Below the pieces are notes generated by a model. That model was not told where the DNA came from. It did no database searches and saw only the letters and a list, made by a program, of their open reading frames with translations. 64,000 nt of DNA from Ceratotherium simum simum. Its lineage: Eukaryota > Chordata > Mammalia > Perissodactyla > Rhinocerotidae. A program made the position numbers and the translations under genes. Shown here one piece after another: positions 54,822-64,000 of the stretch. Positions within the stretch are counted from its first letter, which is position 1, and every line of letters starts with the position of its first letter. Location: contig NW_004454267.1 of assembly GCF_000283155.1 (NCBI RefSeq), positions 3,487,501 to 3,551,500 of the forward strand, in the 5' to 3' direction.

Positions 54822-56005
54822 TCTTTTTTTTTTGTTTTGTTTTGTTTTTTTGCAGTAACATTGGTTTATTGCAGTAACATTGGTTTATAACATTGTAAAA
54901 ATTTCAGGTGTACATCACTGTACTTCTATTTCTGCATAGATTACATCATGTTCACCACCAAAATACTAATTACAACCCATCACCACACACATGTACCGAA
55001 TTATCCCTTTCACCCTCCTCCCTCCCCCCTTCCCCTCTGGTAACCACCAATCCAATCTCTGTCCCTATGTGTTTGTTTATTGTTGTTATTATCTACTACT
55101 TAATGAAGGAAATCATGCGGTATTTGACCTTCTCCCTCTGACTTATTTCACTTTGCATTATACCCTCAATGTCCATCCATGTTGTCACAAATGGCTGGAT
55201 TTCATCGTTTCTTATGGCTGAGTAGTATTCCATTGTGTATATATACCACAGCTTCTTTATCCATTCGTCCCTTGATGGGCACTTAGGTTGCTTCCAAGTC
55301 TTGGCTATTGTGAATAACGCTGCAATGAACACATGGGTGCATGTACCTGTACAAATTGGTGTTTTCAAGTTCTTTGGATAAATACCCAGCAGTGGGATGG
55401 CTGGATCATATGGTAGTTCTATCCTTGATTTTTTGAGGAATCTCCATACTGTTTTCCATAGTGGCTGCACCAGTTTGCACTCCCACCAGCAGTGTATGAG
55501 AGTTCCCTTCTCTCCACATCCTCTCCAACACATGTTGTTTCCTGTCTTGTTAATTATAGCCATTCTGACGGGCGTCAGGTGATATCTCGTTGTAGTTTTG
55601 ATTTGCATTTCCCTGATAGTTAATGATTTTGAACATCTTTTCATGTGTCTGTTAGCCATCTGTATATCTTCTTTGGAGAAATGTCTGTTCAGGTCCTTTG
55701 CCCATTTTTTAATTGGGTTGGTAGTTTTTTTGTTGGTAAGATGCATGAGTTCTTTATATATTTTGGAGATTAAGCCCTTATCAGAAGTATGATTTGCAAA
55801 TATCTTCTCCCAATTGTTAGGTTGTCTTTCCGTTTTGTTGATGGTTTCCTTTGTTGTGCAGAAGCTTTTTAGTTTGATGTAGTCCCATTTGTTTATTTTT
55901 TCTATTGTTTCTCTTGCCCGGTCAGACGTGGTGTTTGAGAAGATGTTGCTAAGACTGATGTCGAAGAGCGTACTGCCTATGTTTTCTTCTATTGCCTCTC
56001 TCTTA
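54822..56005 (-). mobile_element. Young L1 3' end, inverted, 5'-truncated
   Basis: About 1.2 kb: T tract at the left (L1 poly(A)), a short 3' UTR with a 19-bp tandem duplication (54850-54868, 54869-54887), then the 3' part of ORF2 kept open over 305 codons. Segments such as 'aatacccagcagtgggatgg' are close to modern L1. I could not fix a target duplication. Confidence 0.88.
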
Positions 56006-56013
56006 ATTAACAA
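55096..56013 (-). pseudogene. L1 ORF2 C-terminal fragment
   Basis: Open frame of 305 codons on the - strand. It matches the end of LINE-1 ORF2p: [20 protein letters not shown] near residues 41-60, [17 protein letters not shown] near 102-118, [20 protein letters not shown] near 134-153 and the C-terminal Cys-His motif C162, C166, H174, C179. Endonuclease and reverse-transcriptase domains are missing because the insertion is 5'-truncated. No promoter; not expected to make an active protein. The first codons may come from flanking DNA. Confidence 0.9.
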
Positions 56014-56500
56014 AGATAATTTGATAATATTTGAGATTTACCTTTCAGTTGTATATATGATATTTAAGTATATATTTCATTTATAATATCTTATACTTTG
56101 CATATTGTTTTATAGTTTGTTCTTTTAACTTAACAGTGCTTCTTATCTATGTAATAAACCCTTCCGTTACATTTTTTTTGTATTTAGTTGAATAACATTT
56201 CGTCATATGAGTGTATCATCATTTGTTTAACCAGTTCCTTGTTGGACACTTAATTTAAACAATTTTAGGGCTCATGACTCATATTTCTAAATAAGCTTTT
56301 ATTTATTCTTCTAATTGAGCTTTGGAATCATTTTGTTAGGGTCACTCAAAAAAACCCATTGGGATTTTCACTGACATTTTAAAAAATTAATTCCACTGAC
56401 ATTTTTATTTAGACATTTTCAATCTTTATGACTGGGAATATAATGTGTGTCTTCATTTACTCATATAATTTTGTGTATTTTTGAATGTAGTTGTATTTTT

Positions 56501-56746
56501 GTGTGTGTGTGTGAGGAAGATCAGCCCTATGCTAACATCTGCCAATCCTCCTGTTTTTTTTTGCTGAGGAAGACAGGCCCTGGGCTAACATCTGTGCCCA
56601 TTTTCCTCCACTTTATATGGGACGCCGCCACAGCATGGCCTGGCAAGCGGTGCGTCAGTGCGTACCCGGGATCCAAACTGGCGAACCCCGGGCAGCCGCA
56701 GCGGAGCGTGCGCACTTAACCGCTTGCACCACTGGGCTGGCCCCAG
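56501..56746 (-). mobile_element. ERE1-like SINE, inverted
   Basis: (gt)n tail, 'tgctgaggaagacaggccct', 'ccactttatatgggacgccg', head ending ctgggctggcccc. Target duplication tgtagttgtattttt at 56486-56500 and 56747-56761. Confidence 0.94.
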
Positions 56747-56798
56747 TGTAGTTGTATTTTTTATTGTTGTTTCTGTTATTTTTATCCTGCATACTTTT

Positions 56799-57345
56799 TT
56801 TTTATTGAGGTCATAATAGTTTATAACATTGTGAAATTTCAGTTGTACATTATTATTTGTCAGTCACCGTATGTATGTGCCCCGTTACCCCTTATGCCCA
56901 CCTCCCAACCTGCTTCCTCTCTGGTAATCACTAATCTGTTCTCTTTGTCCATGTATTTGTTTATCTTCCACATCTGAGTGAAATCGTGTGGTGTTTGTCT
57001 TTCTCTGGTCTGGCTTATTTCACTTAACATAATACTCTCAGATTCCATCCATATTTTTGCGAATGGAACAATTTTGTCTTTTTTATGCTTGAGTAGTATT
57101 CCAATGTATATATATACACCACATCTTTTTTATCCATTCAGCAGTTGATGGGCACTTGGGTTGCTTCCACATCTTGGCTATTGGGAATAATGCTGCCATG
57201 AACATAAGGGTGCATAAGTTTCTTTGAATTGTTGATTTCGAGTTCTTTGGATAAATACCCAGTAGTGGGATAGCTGGGTTGTATGGTATTTCTATTTTAA
57301 TTTTTTGAGAGATCTCCGTACTGTTTTCCATAGTGGCTGCACCAG
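56799..57345 (-). mobile_element. Short L1 3' insertion, inverted
   Basis: 547 bp of L1 3' UTR and ORF2 end, older than its neighbour at 54822-56005 but of a similar family. Target duplication tttatc(c/a)tgcatactttt at 56781-56798 and 57346-57363, one mismatch. The ORF2 remnant on the - strand (57331 downwards) is broken after about 80 codons. Confidence 0.92.
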
Positions 57346-57363
57346 TTTATCATGCATACTTTT

Positions 57364-58733
57364 TAAGGTTATGTAGAATCCTTTAGAAAGCAGGTACCAT
57401 TGTGCCTGATTTCATACCACAACCATAGTTAGCTCTCTGTAAATGTTTTAGGATGCTGGTGGTAAGAGGAAATTTAAGGCAGTGAGATTAACCTGCCTGA
57501 TTGTTCTCAGGCCACTGAGAGACTAAGGTTGCAGACTCACTGTAAACATGTCTCTGATTCTTCTTCCTGAGGTTTCAAATGCCATTTTGTTGTTGTTTTT
57601 GTCAGCAAAAATGATGAACTGGTTGATTAAGTTGGTTAGCCGTGTTGTGTTAGTCTTTACATGTTTACATTGTTTTCTCCTGGATGATTCCTGTTGGTCT
57701 ACAATCTTACTATTTTTAAAAATGAAATAAATCTGGTTTCAGCAAATTTGAAATATAAGTGAAATGATTTTGGAGCACTTAAGTGGCTAATTCAGAATAT
57801 TATTGTGCTACTAAAAATGTTACCAATGAATCTCTTGGGGTGATGGAATTACAGGTAGATTTTACTTTCTTTTACTTTCCTGTGTTTTTTCTATTTTCTG
57901 ATTTTCGCATTGTGAACATTGTACTAAAATATTTAAATTTAAGACTAAAAAATTATTACTTGGTTTTTTATATTGCAGGAGCACAGCAAAGGGAAGCCTC
58001 TTGCTTCTGAAACGCTTAGCTGGCAGAGCAGTTCCTTCATGTGGTTGACTGTAGTTATTGTATGGCATCTTTTTTCTAGTCATGAAATTTATAGAATTAG
58101 TTTCTCTGAGTTTTCATTCTTCAGCTTTTTGGTTTGTCTGGTATTCTGAAAAGGTGAATATGAAACATTTTTGATTTGTGATGTTTATTGATAATATTTC
58201 CACTGCTGAGTGTTTTTACAACCATTTTGTTTGTTTGTCCTGGAAAGAAGCCCAAACATCACTTTAGTAGCAGGGTGAAGGTCACTTGACTATGTTAGCA
58301 AAAACGCTAGAAAATGCTAGACCACTGGAGGGTTAAGTAACTTATAATTGATGGTGGTGGTGGTGACCCTAGCACTTCAGACCAGAATTTTACCTTAACT
58401 TTTACACCTCACATTAATATATTTAGGTATTAATGAGTGTTTTTCAGGTTGTATGATTATAAAAAGCAAACATGGCTTAGAATAATTGTTTAGTAATAAG
58501 ACTTTATATTACATTGTCTTTTATCCTTTCTGCATGTGAATTGGAGCAGTGTGGAGAACTTCATAGAGACTTGTTTTCAAATTTCATCTGAGGCCAAGGA
58601 GCAAATTCCTACAGTATTGGGAGAAGGAACATAGAAAAGACAGACACATTAAAATAAAATTTTGAAACTGAGATTTTCCCCCCCCCCACAAATCCTTTAT
58701 TGTTATTATATAAATAATTTAAAGAGAAGGGAA
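57364..58733 (+). other. Intron part without recognised repeat
   Basis: 1.4 kb; a C run stands at 58680-58687. Nothing else recognised. Confidence 0.55.
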
Positions 58734-58977
58734 TTGGGGCCGGCCCGGTGGCGCAAGCGGTTAAGTGCGCGCGCTCCGCTCTGGCGGACCGGGGTTCACT
58801 GGTTCGGATCCCGGGCACGCACCGACGCACTGCTTGGCAAGCCATGCTGTGGCGGCGTCCCATATAAAGTGGAGGAAGATGGGCACAGATGTTAGCCCAG
58901 GGCCGTCTTCCTCAGCAAAAAAAGAGGAGGATTGGCGGATGTTAGCACAGGGCTGATCTCCTCACAAAAAAAAAAAA
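58734..58977 (+). mobile_element. ERE1-like SINE, well preserved
   Basis: ggggccggcccggtggcgca at 58737, B box ggttcggatcccggg, 'tataaagtggaggaagatgg', A tail. Target duplication aaagagaagggaa at 58721-58733 and 58978-58990. Near-consensus, probably among the youngest copies here. Confidence 0.95.
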
Positions 58978-59349
58978 AAAGAGAAGGGAACTAAACTATT
59001 ATAGTATATGATGTAGCCAAAAAAATGAGCTTTTTATAGGATATCTGCTGATTTTAGTAATGGTCTGTTAATTCCCAAAATAGGTTTGAATCACTTTATA
59101 GCATGAGCAGGGTCACGTTTAGGTGTTCATTTTTATAACTGTATTTTCAGATGGAGTGTAAGCCTTTTATTCCTCATTATTTATCACTGTACATTGCTAG
59201 ATACCTTATGTTTTTATATTGAGTGTTCTTTTTAGTAACAACAGAAGAGAATAATTATGAAGGTATTTTGCAAGATTTTTAAAAGATGGTTTTCATTTGA
59301 AACCTGCAGTGTTATTCTTTGCATAAATATTTGCCTGTCTACTGTTGAA

Positions 59350-59665
59350 GAACTGAGGGACTGAATTTAGATGGGGAATAAGATGAAATAATAGTCTGTG
59401 CACTCAAGGAATTCATGGTCTAGTGATGCAGACGACTATCTAGACAACCAGCACATCAGTGTAGGCTGAGTGCTGTGATAAGGAACATTGCCAGGGGAGG
59501 GAGAACCAGTTCAGAAGCCAACAGAGTAGGCTTCCTGGAGTAGGTGATGCCTGTGCTGATCCTCAGATAATGAGTTGGAGTTAGCATAGTAGAAGAGAAA
59601 GCTTTGGTGCAAAGTGGGACCAGCACATTCTTTGGTATGCCTGGAGCAGAGGGTACATATGGTGG
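59350..59665 (-). repeat. L2 LINE, inverted
   Basis: 'ctcaaggaattcatggtcta', 'gtaggcttcctggagtaggt', 'atgcctggagcagagggtac' read as the complement of L2 3' sequence. Confidence 0.65.
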
Positions 59666-60639
59666 AGTGGCAGGAGGAAAATTAGAAGGTGGAAATATGG
59701 AATTTGTATGTTAAAAATGAGTTTAAATCTTATCCTTTGTATAAGCCTTCCTGTGATACTGATTTGATGTTTTTTTGTTGTTGTTGTTAAATCAAGTTTT
59801 AACATGAAAATATTGCATCCAACTAGTTTTCTTTTAAAAGTCTAAGCCTTTCAAAACACTTTCCAGACCTTGAGTGCCAAGTTTTCAACCTAACGGGGAG
59901 CTGCCCTTGGGAAGCCTGATTGTTTTCAGAGGGGGCTTCCCCGGTGGCACTCTTCCGTGTGTATATGGTCGCCTTGTAGCACAGGGTCGAAAATAGATGG
60001 ATATATTCAACTAGTTTTTATTTATTTTTAAAGCCTGGAAGGTTGGTATTTGCATTTACTCTGGTTCATAGCCTTCTCTAAGAGACTGAGGCCAAATTGA
60101 ATTTATCTGGGAACCTGCCATATCTATAAATGCTACACAGAATAATAAATGGGCCATTGGCTTCCAAGAATCAGTGACAGTGCACTTCAGTTCCTAATTT
60201 AGAGCTCGTGAAAATTATCCCTTGACAAACAAGATTGTAAAAAAAGAAATCCTGCTTGACGGAGTCATCTTTTGATAAACATTTAAATGTTTACACAAAT
60301 GGTGTGGGAGCGAGTCAAGGTGAGAAGTGAATGAGTGAATAAATAAGTGAGTGAATACACATGGCAAGTGTTTTTGTGTTCAGAGGAAGGGGAGATGACT
60401 GAGCTAAGGCATATCATATATATATATTTGTCCCACCCGGTAGACTTGGTTGCTTGAAATGGGGACTAGCTATAGTTACTATTTTGCATCCTTGGTACTT
60501 GGGGCGGTGCTGGACACAGAGCTGGGGAAGGCTTGGAGGAGAGGCCTTGATTTGGTCCTTGTTAGAGGGATGATTCTGGTTTGTCAGGGAAGAGAGAGGA
60601 GCAGGCAAGCACAACAGAGGTAGGAGTGAAAGTGCATGT

Positions 60640-60770
60640 TTACAGTAGTGTTTGTCAGACTGTGGTTCACACTCAGTGGGTTGTGAAATCATTTTAGTGA
60701 GTGTGACCAGCATTTTTATAAAAGGAAGAAGTTAGAAAATTTCAGAGTGAGTCCCTTATGATAAAGGTAG
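60640..60770. mobile_element. DNA transposon fossil (hAT-like), unnamed
   Basis: 'gtcagactgtggttcacact' and 'cagtgggttgtgaaatcatt' then 'gagtgtgaccagcattttta' are typical of a common mammalian hAT fossil. Family name not certain. Confidence 0.5.
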
Positions 60771-60780
60771 GTTTGCTTTT

Positions 60781-61016
60781 TTGTGTGTGTGTGTGAGGAA
60801 GATTAGCCCTGAGCTAACATCTGTCGCCAATGCTCCTCTTTTTGCTGAGGAAGACTGGCCCTGGGCTAACATCCGTGCCCATCTTCCTCCACTTTATATG
60901 GGACGCTGCCACAGCATGGCTTGCCAAGCGGTGCATCGGTGCGCGCCTGGGATCCAAACCCCGGGCTGCTGCAGCGGAGTGCGCACACTTAACTGCTATG
61001 CCACAGGGCTGGCCCC
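60781..61016 (-). mobile_element. ERE1-like SINE, inverted
   Basis: (gt)n tail, 'tgctgaggaagactggccct', 'ccactttatatgggacgctg', head ending cagggctggcccc. Flanks taggtttgctttt (60768) and taggttggctgtt (61017) look like a diverged target duplication. Confidence 0.88.
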
Positions 61017-61079
61017 TAGGTTGGCTGTTTTTAATGTACCTTTTTTTCAGGTATAAATCTGTACATGCAGATATATATG

Positions 61080-62845
61080 TATGTGTACTGGGTTGTAATA
61101 AAAGTATTGTAGGTCGTGGTCAAAAAAAGTTTGAACTCAGATGGTTTAGGAGACTGTTCTTTTCCGTGTGTGCAGAGCAGTGTGGCAGGTGTTGGTGGTA
61201 GGGGTAGAGGAGGAAGGGAAGGTAGCTCTGACGGAGATCTCGACCCTCAAGTGCGTCCTGTCTCTAGACCAGTCTGGGGCTGAGGATTCATGTCTGCAGT
61301 GTCTGGGAGGAATGCTCATGGCTTCACCCTTACTTCCCTGTTGGCCAGGAGGAGACTTCTGTGCTTCTCACCAAGAGAGGAATATTGTGGTTAAAGCATC
61401 TGACCCTGCTCTCCATCCCCCTTGCTTGGTCATCCTCTTGGAAGAAGGACAAATGACATATCTGATAGGTGAAGTCAGGAAGAGGCTGACACCCAAGGGC
61501 CTTTTTGACCAGTGAGTGGGGCCACTGCATTGAAGAAGGCAGGCCTGGAAACCAGCTGCTGAGATCTCTTCTGGCTGCAGAGATTAGGAAATAGTTATAG
61601 AGTTTAGAGGCTCCTTGCAGCTTTCAGGTCTTTTCATTCATGGGGTCTTCTGGTCTGGATTTCTTTCGCGAGTGGCAGTGGCTATAGTAGGAAGGCCCAT
61701 TTGGACCTCAGGCCCAAGATCCATTTCCAACACAATCCACTAAGGAGTCCTATACTTTGGGGGAATGTAAAGGTCTAAGTCATCATTAGCTCCTCTGTCT
61801 GTCCCTCAACTTGTTAGAACCCCTAAGAGAGGGTGACGCTCCCTAACTGCTAACCAGTACCAGAGGGAGATATGGTTGGAAGGGGCCAGATTCTGAGGGC
61901 CTTAATCGCACTTGCTGCCCCCATCAAATTTCAGCTTTGTGTGTGAGCAGCAGAGAGCCTTTTTGTGCACCCAGGGGGGTATGAGTGTGACTCTGATGAC
62001 ATGATAAGGAATTTCGTTCATAAGACATGACAGGTTCTACACTATGGAAGAGCTGAGAGGCTGGGCGTGGCTGCACTGTTTCCAAAAGTGGAATGACGAC
62101 CAGCAGTGACCTCTAGTTAAAATTTTTTCTGTTCTGTGATTGGTCTCTGAGGGTGTTTACTTACTACTGACTTGTTCAGATCTTGCGGAAACTAAATTTT
62201 CTAGTTTGCCACCCTTCTGGGCTACCAAACTGTTGAAGTGCTTTTTAACTCCAGATGTGACTTTCTATGTCTTAATTCCATTTCACCAACCAGAAGATGG
62301 TGCTGTTGTGCTAGCAACCAACCCACCTTTCCCTCTTCAAATAAAACTTGTCATCTAAATGCTTATTCATGCTAAGTGATGTGGACAGATTTAGCATGCG
62401 GTGTTCACAATGTACCCCTCATGCAGTATAGCACCAGAGAGGCAACATGGAACATTCATGGGACCAAACCTGCAGAGTCTGGGGCCAGAGAAACGCGGCA
62501 CTGGGCCTTGGTTAGGTGCTTGCTCAGGGCCAACTTTGCGCTCGGATTAAAGTGACACTCTCGGAGGAGGCAGGATGAAGACTTCTGTTAGGTGCTGTTT
62601 GATCTGTGTGCAGTCTTGCGTGATTTGGTTTGGAGATTTATGAATAGAGATGAGACAAGTTGCCATAGAAAGAAAACATTTTTTCCCCTCTTCTCTTTTT
62701 GGAAAAGATCTGAGTACCTAAAGGAAAACTCATGAATTAAGTTTATAAGCAATACTCTGCTCAATTCAATGCTTCATTGAATACTCGACTAGTTGAAATA
62801 CCCAAGCAATCTCTCAGTTTATTTTAACCACTTGAAACCCAGATG
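61080..62845 (+). other. Intron part without clear repeat
   Basis: GC-richer stretch at 61160-62100 without a gene that I recognise; the open frames in it have no splice-consistent homologue known to me. Weak L2-like sequence may be present near 61800-62060. Confidence 0.45.
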
Positions 62846-62849
62846 GTAT

Positions 62850-63035
62850 GATGGACTTGGAGTAAAATTGGTTGTGTGATCTTGGTGCTTGACTTAACCT
62901 CTCTGAGCCCTCAGCTGTAAAGTGAAGATGAGAAAATCCACTTCTCTGGGCTGGGAGGAATTGATTGAGGTAATAAAGGAATGTTCTCAACACAGTGCCT
63001 GGTACTAGCTGCTCAGTAAATGTTCATTTCTTCCC
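62850..63035 (+). repeat. MIR SINE
   Basis: 'ggttgtgtgatcttggtgct', 'ctctctgagccctcagctgt', 'acagtgcctggtactagctg', 'ctcagtaaatgttca'. Confidence 0.8.
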
Positions 63036-63511
63036 CCATCTCATCCCCATTCAGAAATCTAGACATTAAAATTATATTACAAAATTGATTTTACTCAAAG
63101 TGTGCATTGTGGCATCGTGGAGACTGTGAGTGTAAAGCTCTCAGTGTTTCCATGCTCAGCTTACAGAATGACGCGTCCCTCAGGTAGGGCCATGTTTATT
63201 GCTAACTGACCTCCAGTTAAAGTCTTCTCCCACCTGTGCTTTTTGAACAAAAGACCAAAACTGTTGCCACAATGATTTTTAGTTGTCTTTTTCTTTCCCC
63301 TGGCTTCCTACAGCTAGGTTGCCATTCTAATTAATCTCTTATCTATGCAGTCAGGGGTCTCCCTCAGAGCGTCCTCAGGGGGCTGTCTAGTTACTGGAGC
63401 AGCTTTCTGTTATAGAGGGTAGCTTTTGAGTAGGTTCATAAGTAATATGAGGATTCTGCAGACATTCTCAGACTCATTTGGGCAGCTGGTTTGGGAATGG
63501 CCTTAAAAGTA

Positions 63512-64000
63512 CAGTCAGTCCTCATTATGCACAGATTCTGTGTTTGTGAATTCACCTACTCGTTAACATTTTTTTTATAACCTCAAAATCAGTACTCACA
63601 GAGCTTTTGTGGTCATTCACTGACATGCGCAGAGCGGTAAAAATTTGAGTCACCCGACACACACGTTCCCCAGTTGAGGTTGAACAAGGCGACGCTCTGC
63701 CTTCCTGTTGCAGCTCTCATACTGTAAACAAGTGTTCTTTTCACAGTCTGTTTAGAGCTACGCTTTTCACGTTTGTGCTTTTCATTGGTGATTTTGCCGT
63801 TTAAAATGGCCTCCAAGTATAGTGCCAGAGTGCTGTCTAGTGTTCCTCAGCACAAGAAGACTGTGCTGTGCCTTATGGAGAAAATGCATGTGTTAGATGA
63901 GCTTCGTTCAGGCACGAGTTATAGTGCTGTTGTTCATGAGTTCAATATTAATGGATTAACAGTGTCTATTAAATAAGGTATCCTTAAACAGAAGCACACA
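63512..64000 (+). mobile_element. Tigger (pogo-like) DNA transposon, cut by window edge
   Basis: Starts cagtcagtcctcattatgca directly after a TA dinucleotide (63510-63511), the target of Tc1/mariner-class elements. A transposase-like frame follows 294 bp in. The other end is beyond the window. Confidence 0.75.
63806..64000 (+). pseudogene. Tigger transposase, N-terminal part, broken
   Basis: From ATG at 63806 the frame gives a basic start (MASKYSAR) and then LMEKMHVLDELRSGTSYSAV and HEFNIN, which fits the CENP-B/jerky-type helix-turn-helix at the N terminus of pogo-superfamily transposases. A TAA at 63974-63976 stops it after 56 codons, yet the same frame reads on (GILKQKHT) to the window end, so the stop looks like a point mutation in a longer frame. 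Not a host gene as far as can be seen. Confidence 0.65.

Noticed and set aside
61168..61515. 115-codon frame in a GC-richer part of the last intron
   Set aside because: No known domain; position and codon content give no support for an exon of PARN or another gene.
44226..64000. Search for the next PARN exon (following residue 494)
   Set aside because: I read this intron for the expected coding sequence and found none, so the exon most likely lies beyond the window.

Overview
This is vertebrate, and almost certainly equid (horse-like), nuclear DNA. There are spliced exons with GT-AG introns, mammal-wide repeats (L1, L2, MIR, hAT and Tigger fossils, MaLR and ERV LTRs), and 18 copies of tRNA-derived SINEs whose 5' box (ggggccggcc) and body match the equine repetitive elements (ERE), known from horses and their perissodactyl relatives. 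Subfamily names for repeats come from memory of consensus sequences and are approximate.

One gene crosses the window on the + strand: PARN, the poly(A)-specific ribonuclease (deadenylase). Fifteen consecutive internal coding exons lie between 2416 and 44225. They total 1092 nt, keep one open frame across all 14 junctions and encode residues 130 to 493 in human numbering (the last residue of each end is split). The upstream exons (residues 1-129, with the first two acidic catalytic residues) and the downstream ones (rest of the RRM and the C-terminal tail) lie outside. Exon positions reproduce human residue numbers exactly: D292, H377 and D382 of the DEDDh nuclease and W475 of the cap-binding RRM all fall where expected. 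I see no frameshift, stop or bad splice site.

Layout: 1-2415 is intron with a nested L1, ERE and hAT fossil, and an L2. 2416-24069 holds twelve exons with introns of 0.3 to 4.5 kb, several filled by nested repeats (7.1-9.6 kb, 11.6-13.7 kb, 19.1-19.9 kb). 24070-39609 is one 15.5-kb intron containing an assembly gap of exactly 100 Ns at 28362-28461 inside an ERE; much of it is free of recognisable repeats. 39610-44225 holds the last three exons, the final one only 66 bp downstream of an ERE insertion. 44226-64000 is a further intron of at least 19.8 kb with an old L1 (48.3-52.2 kb), an ERV LTR (52.7-53.3 kb), two L1 3' fragments (54.8-57.3 kb), EREs and, at the right edge, a Tigger transposon with the start of a broken transposase frame.

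No RNA gene, CRISPR array, bacterial feature or second cellular gene was found. The most useful observations are not a new gene system: a gap that is probably spurious, close inverted SINE pairs in the transcript, a young SINE near a splice acceptor, two related LTRs in opposite orientations with clean 4-bp target duplications, and a pair of adjacent hairpins in one intron.
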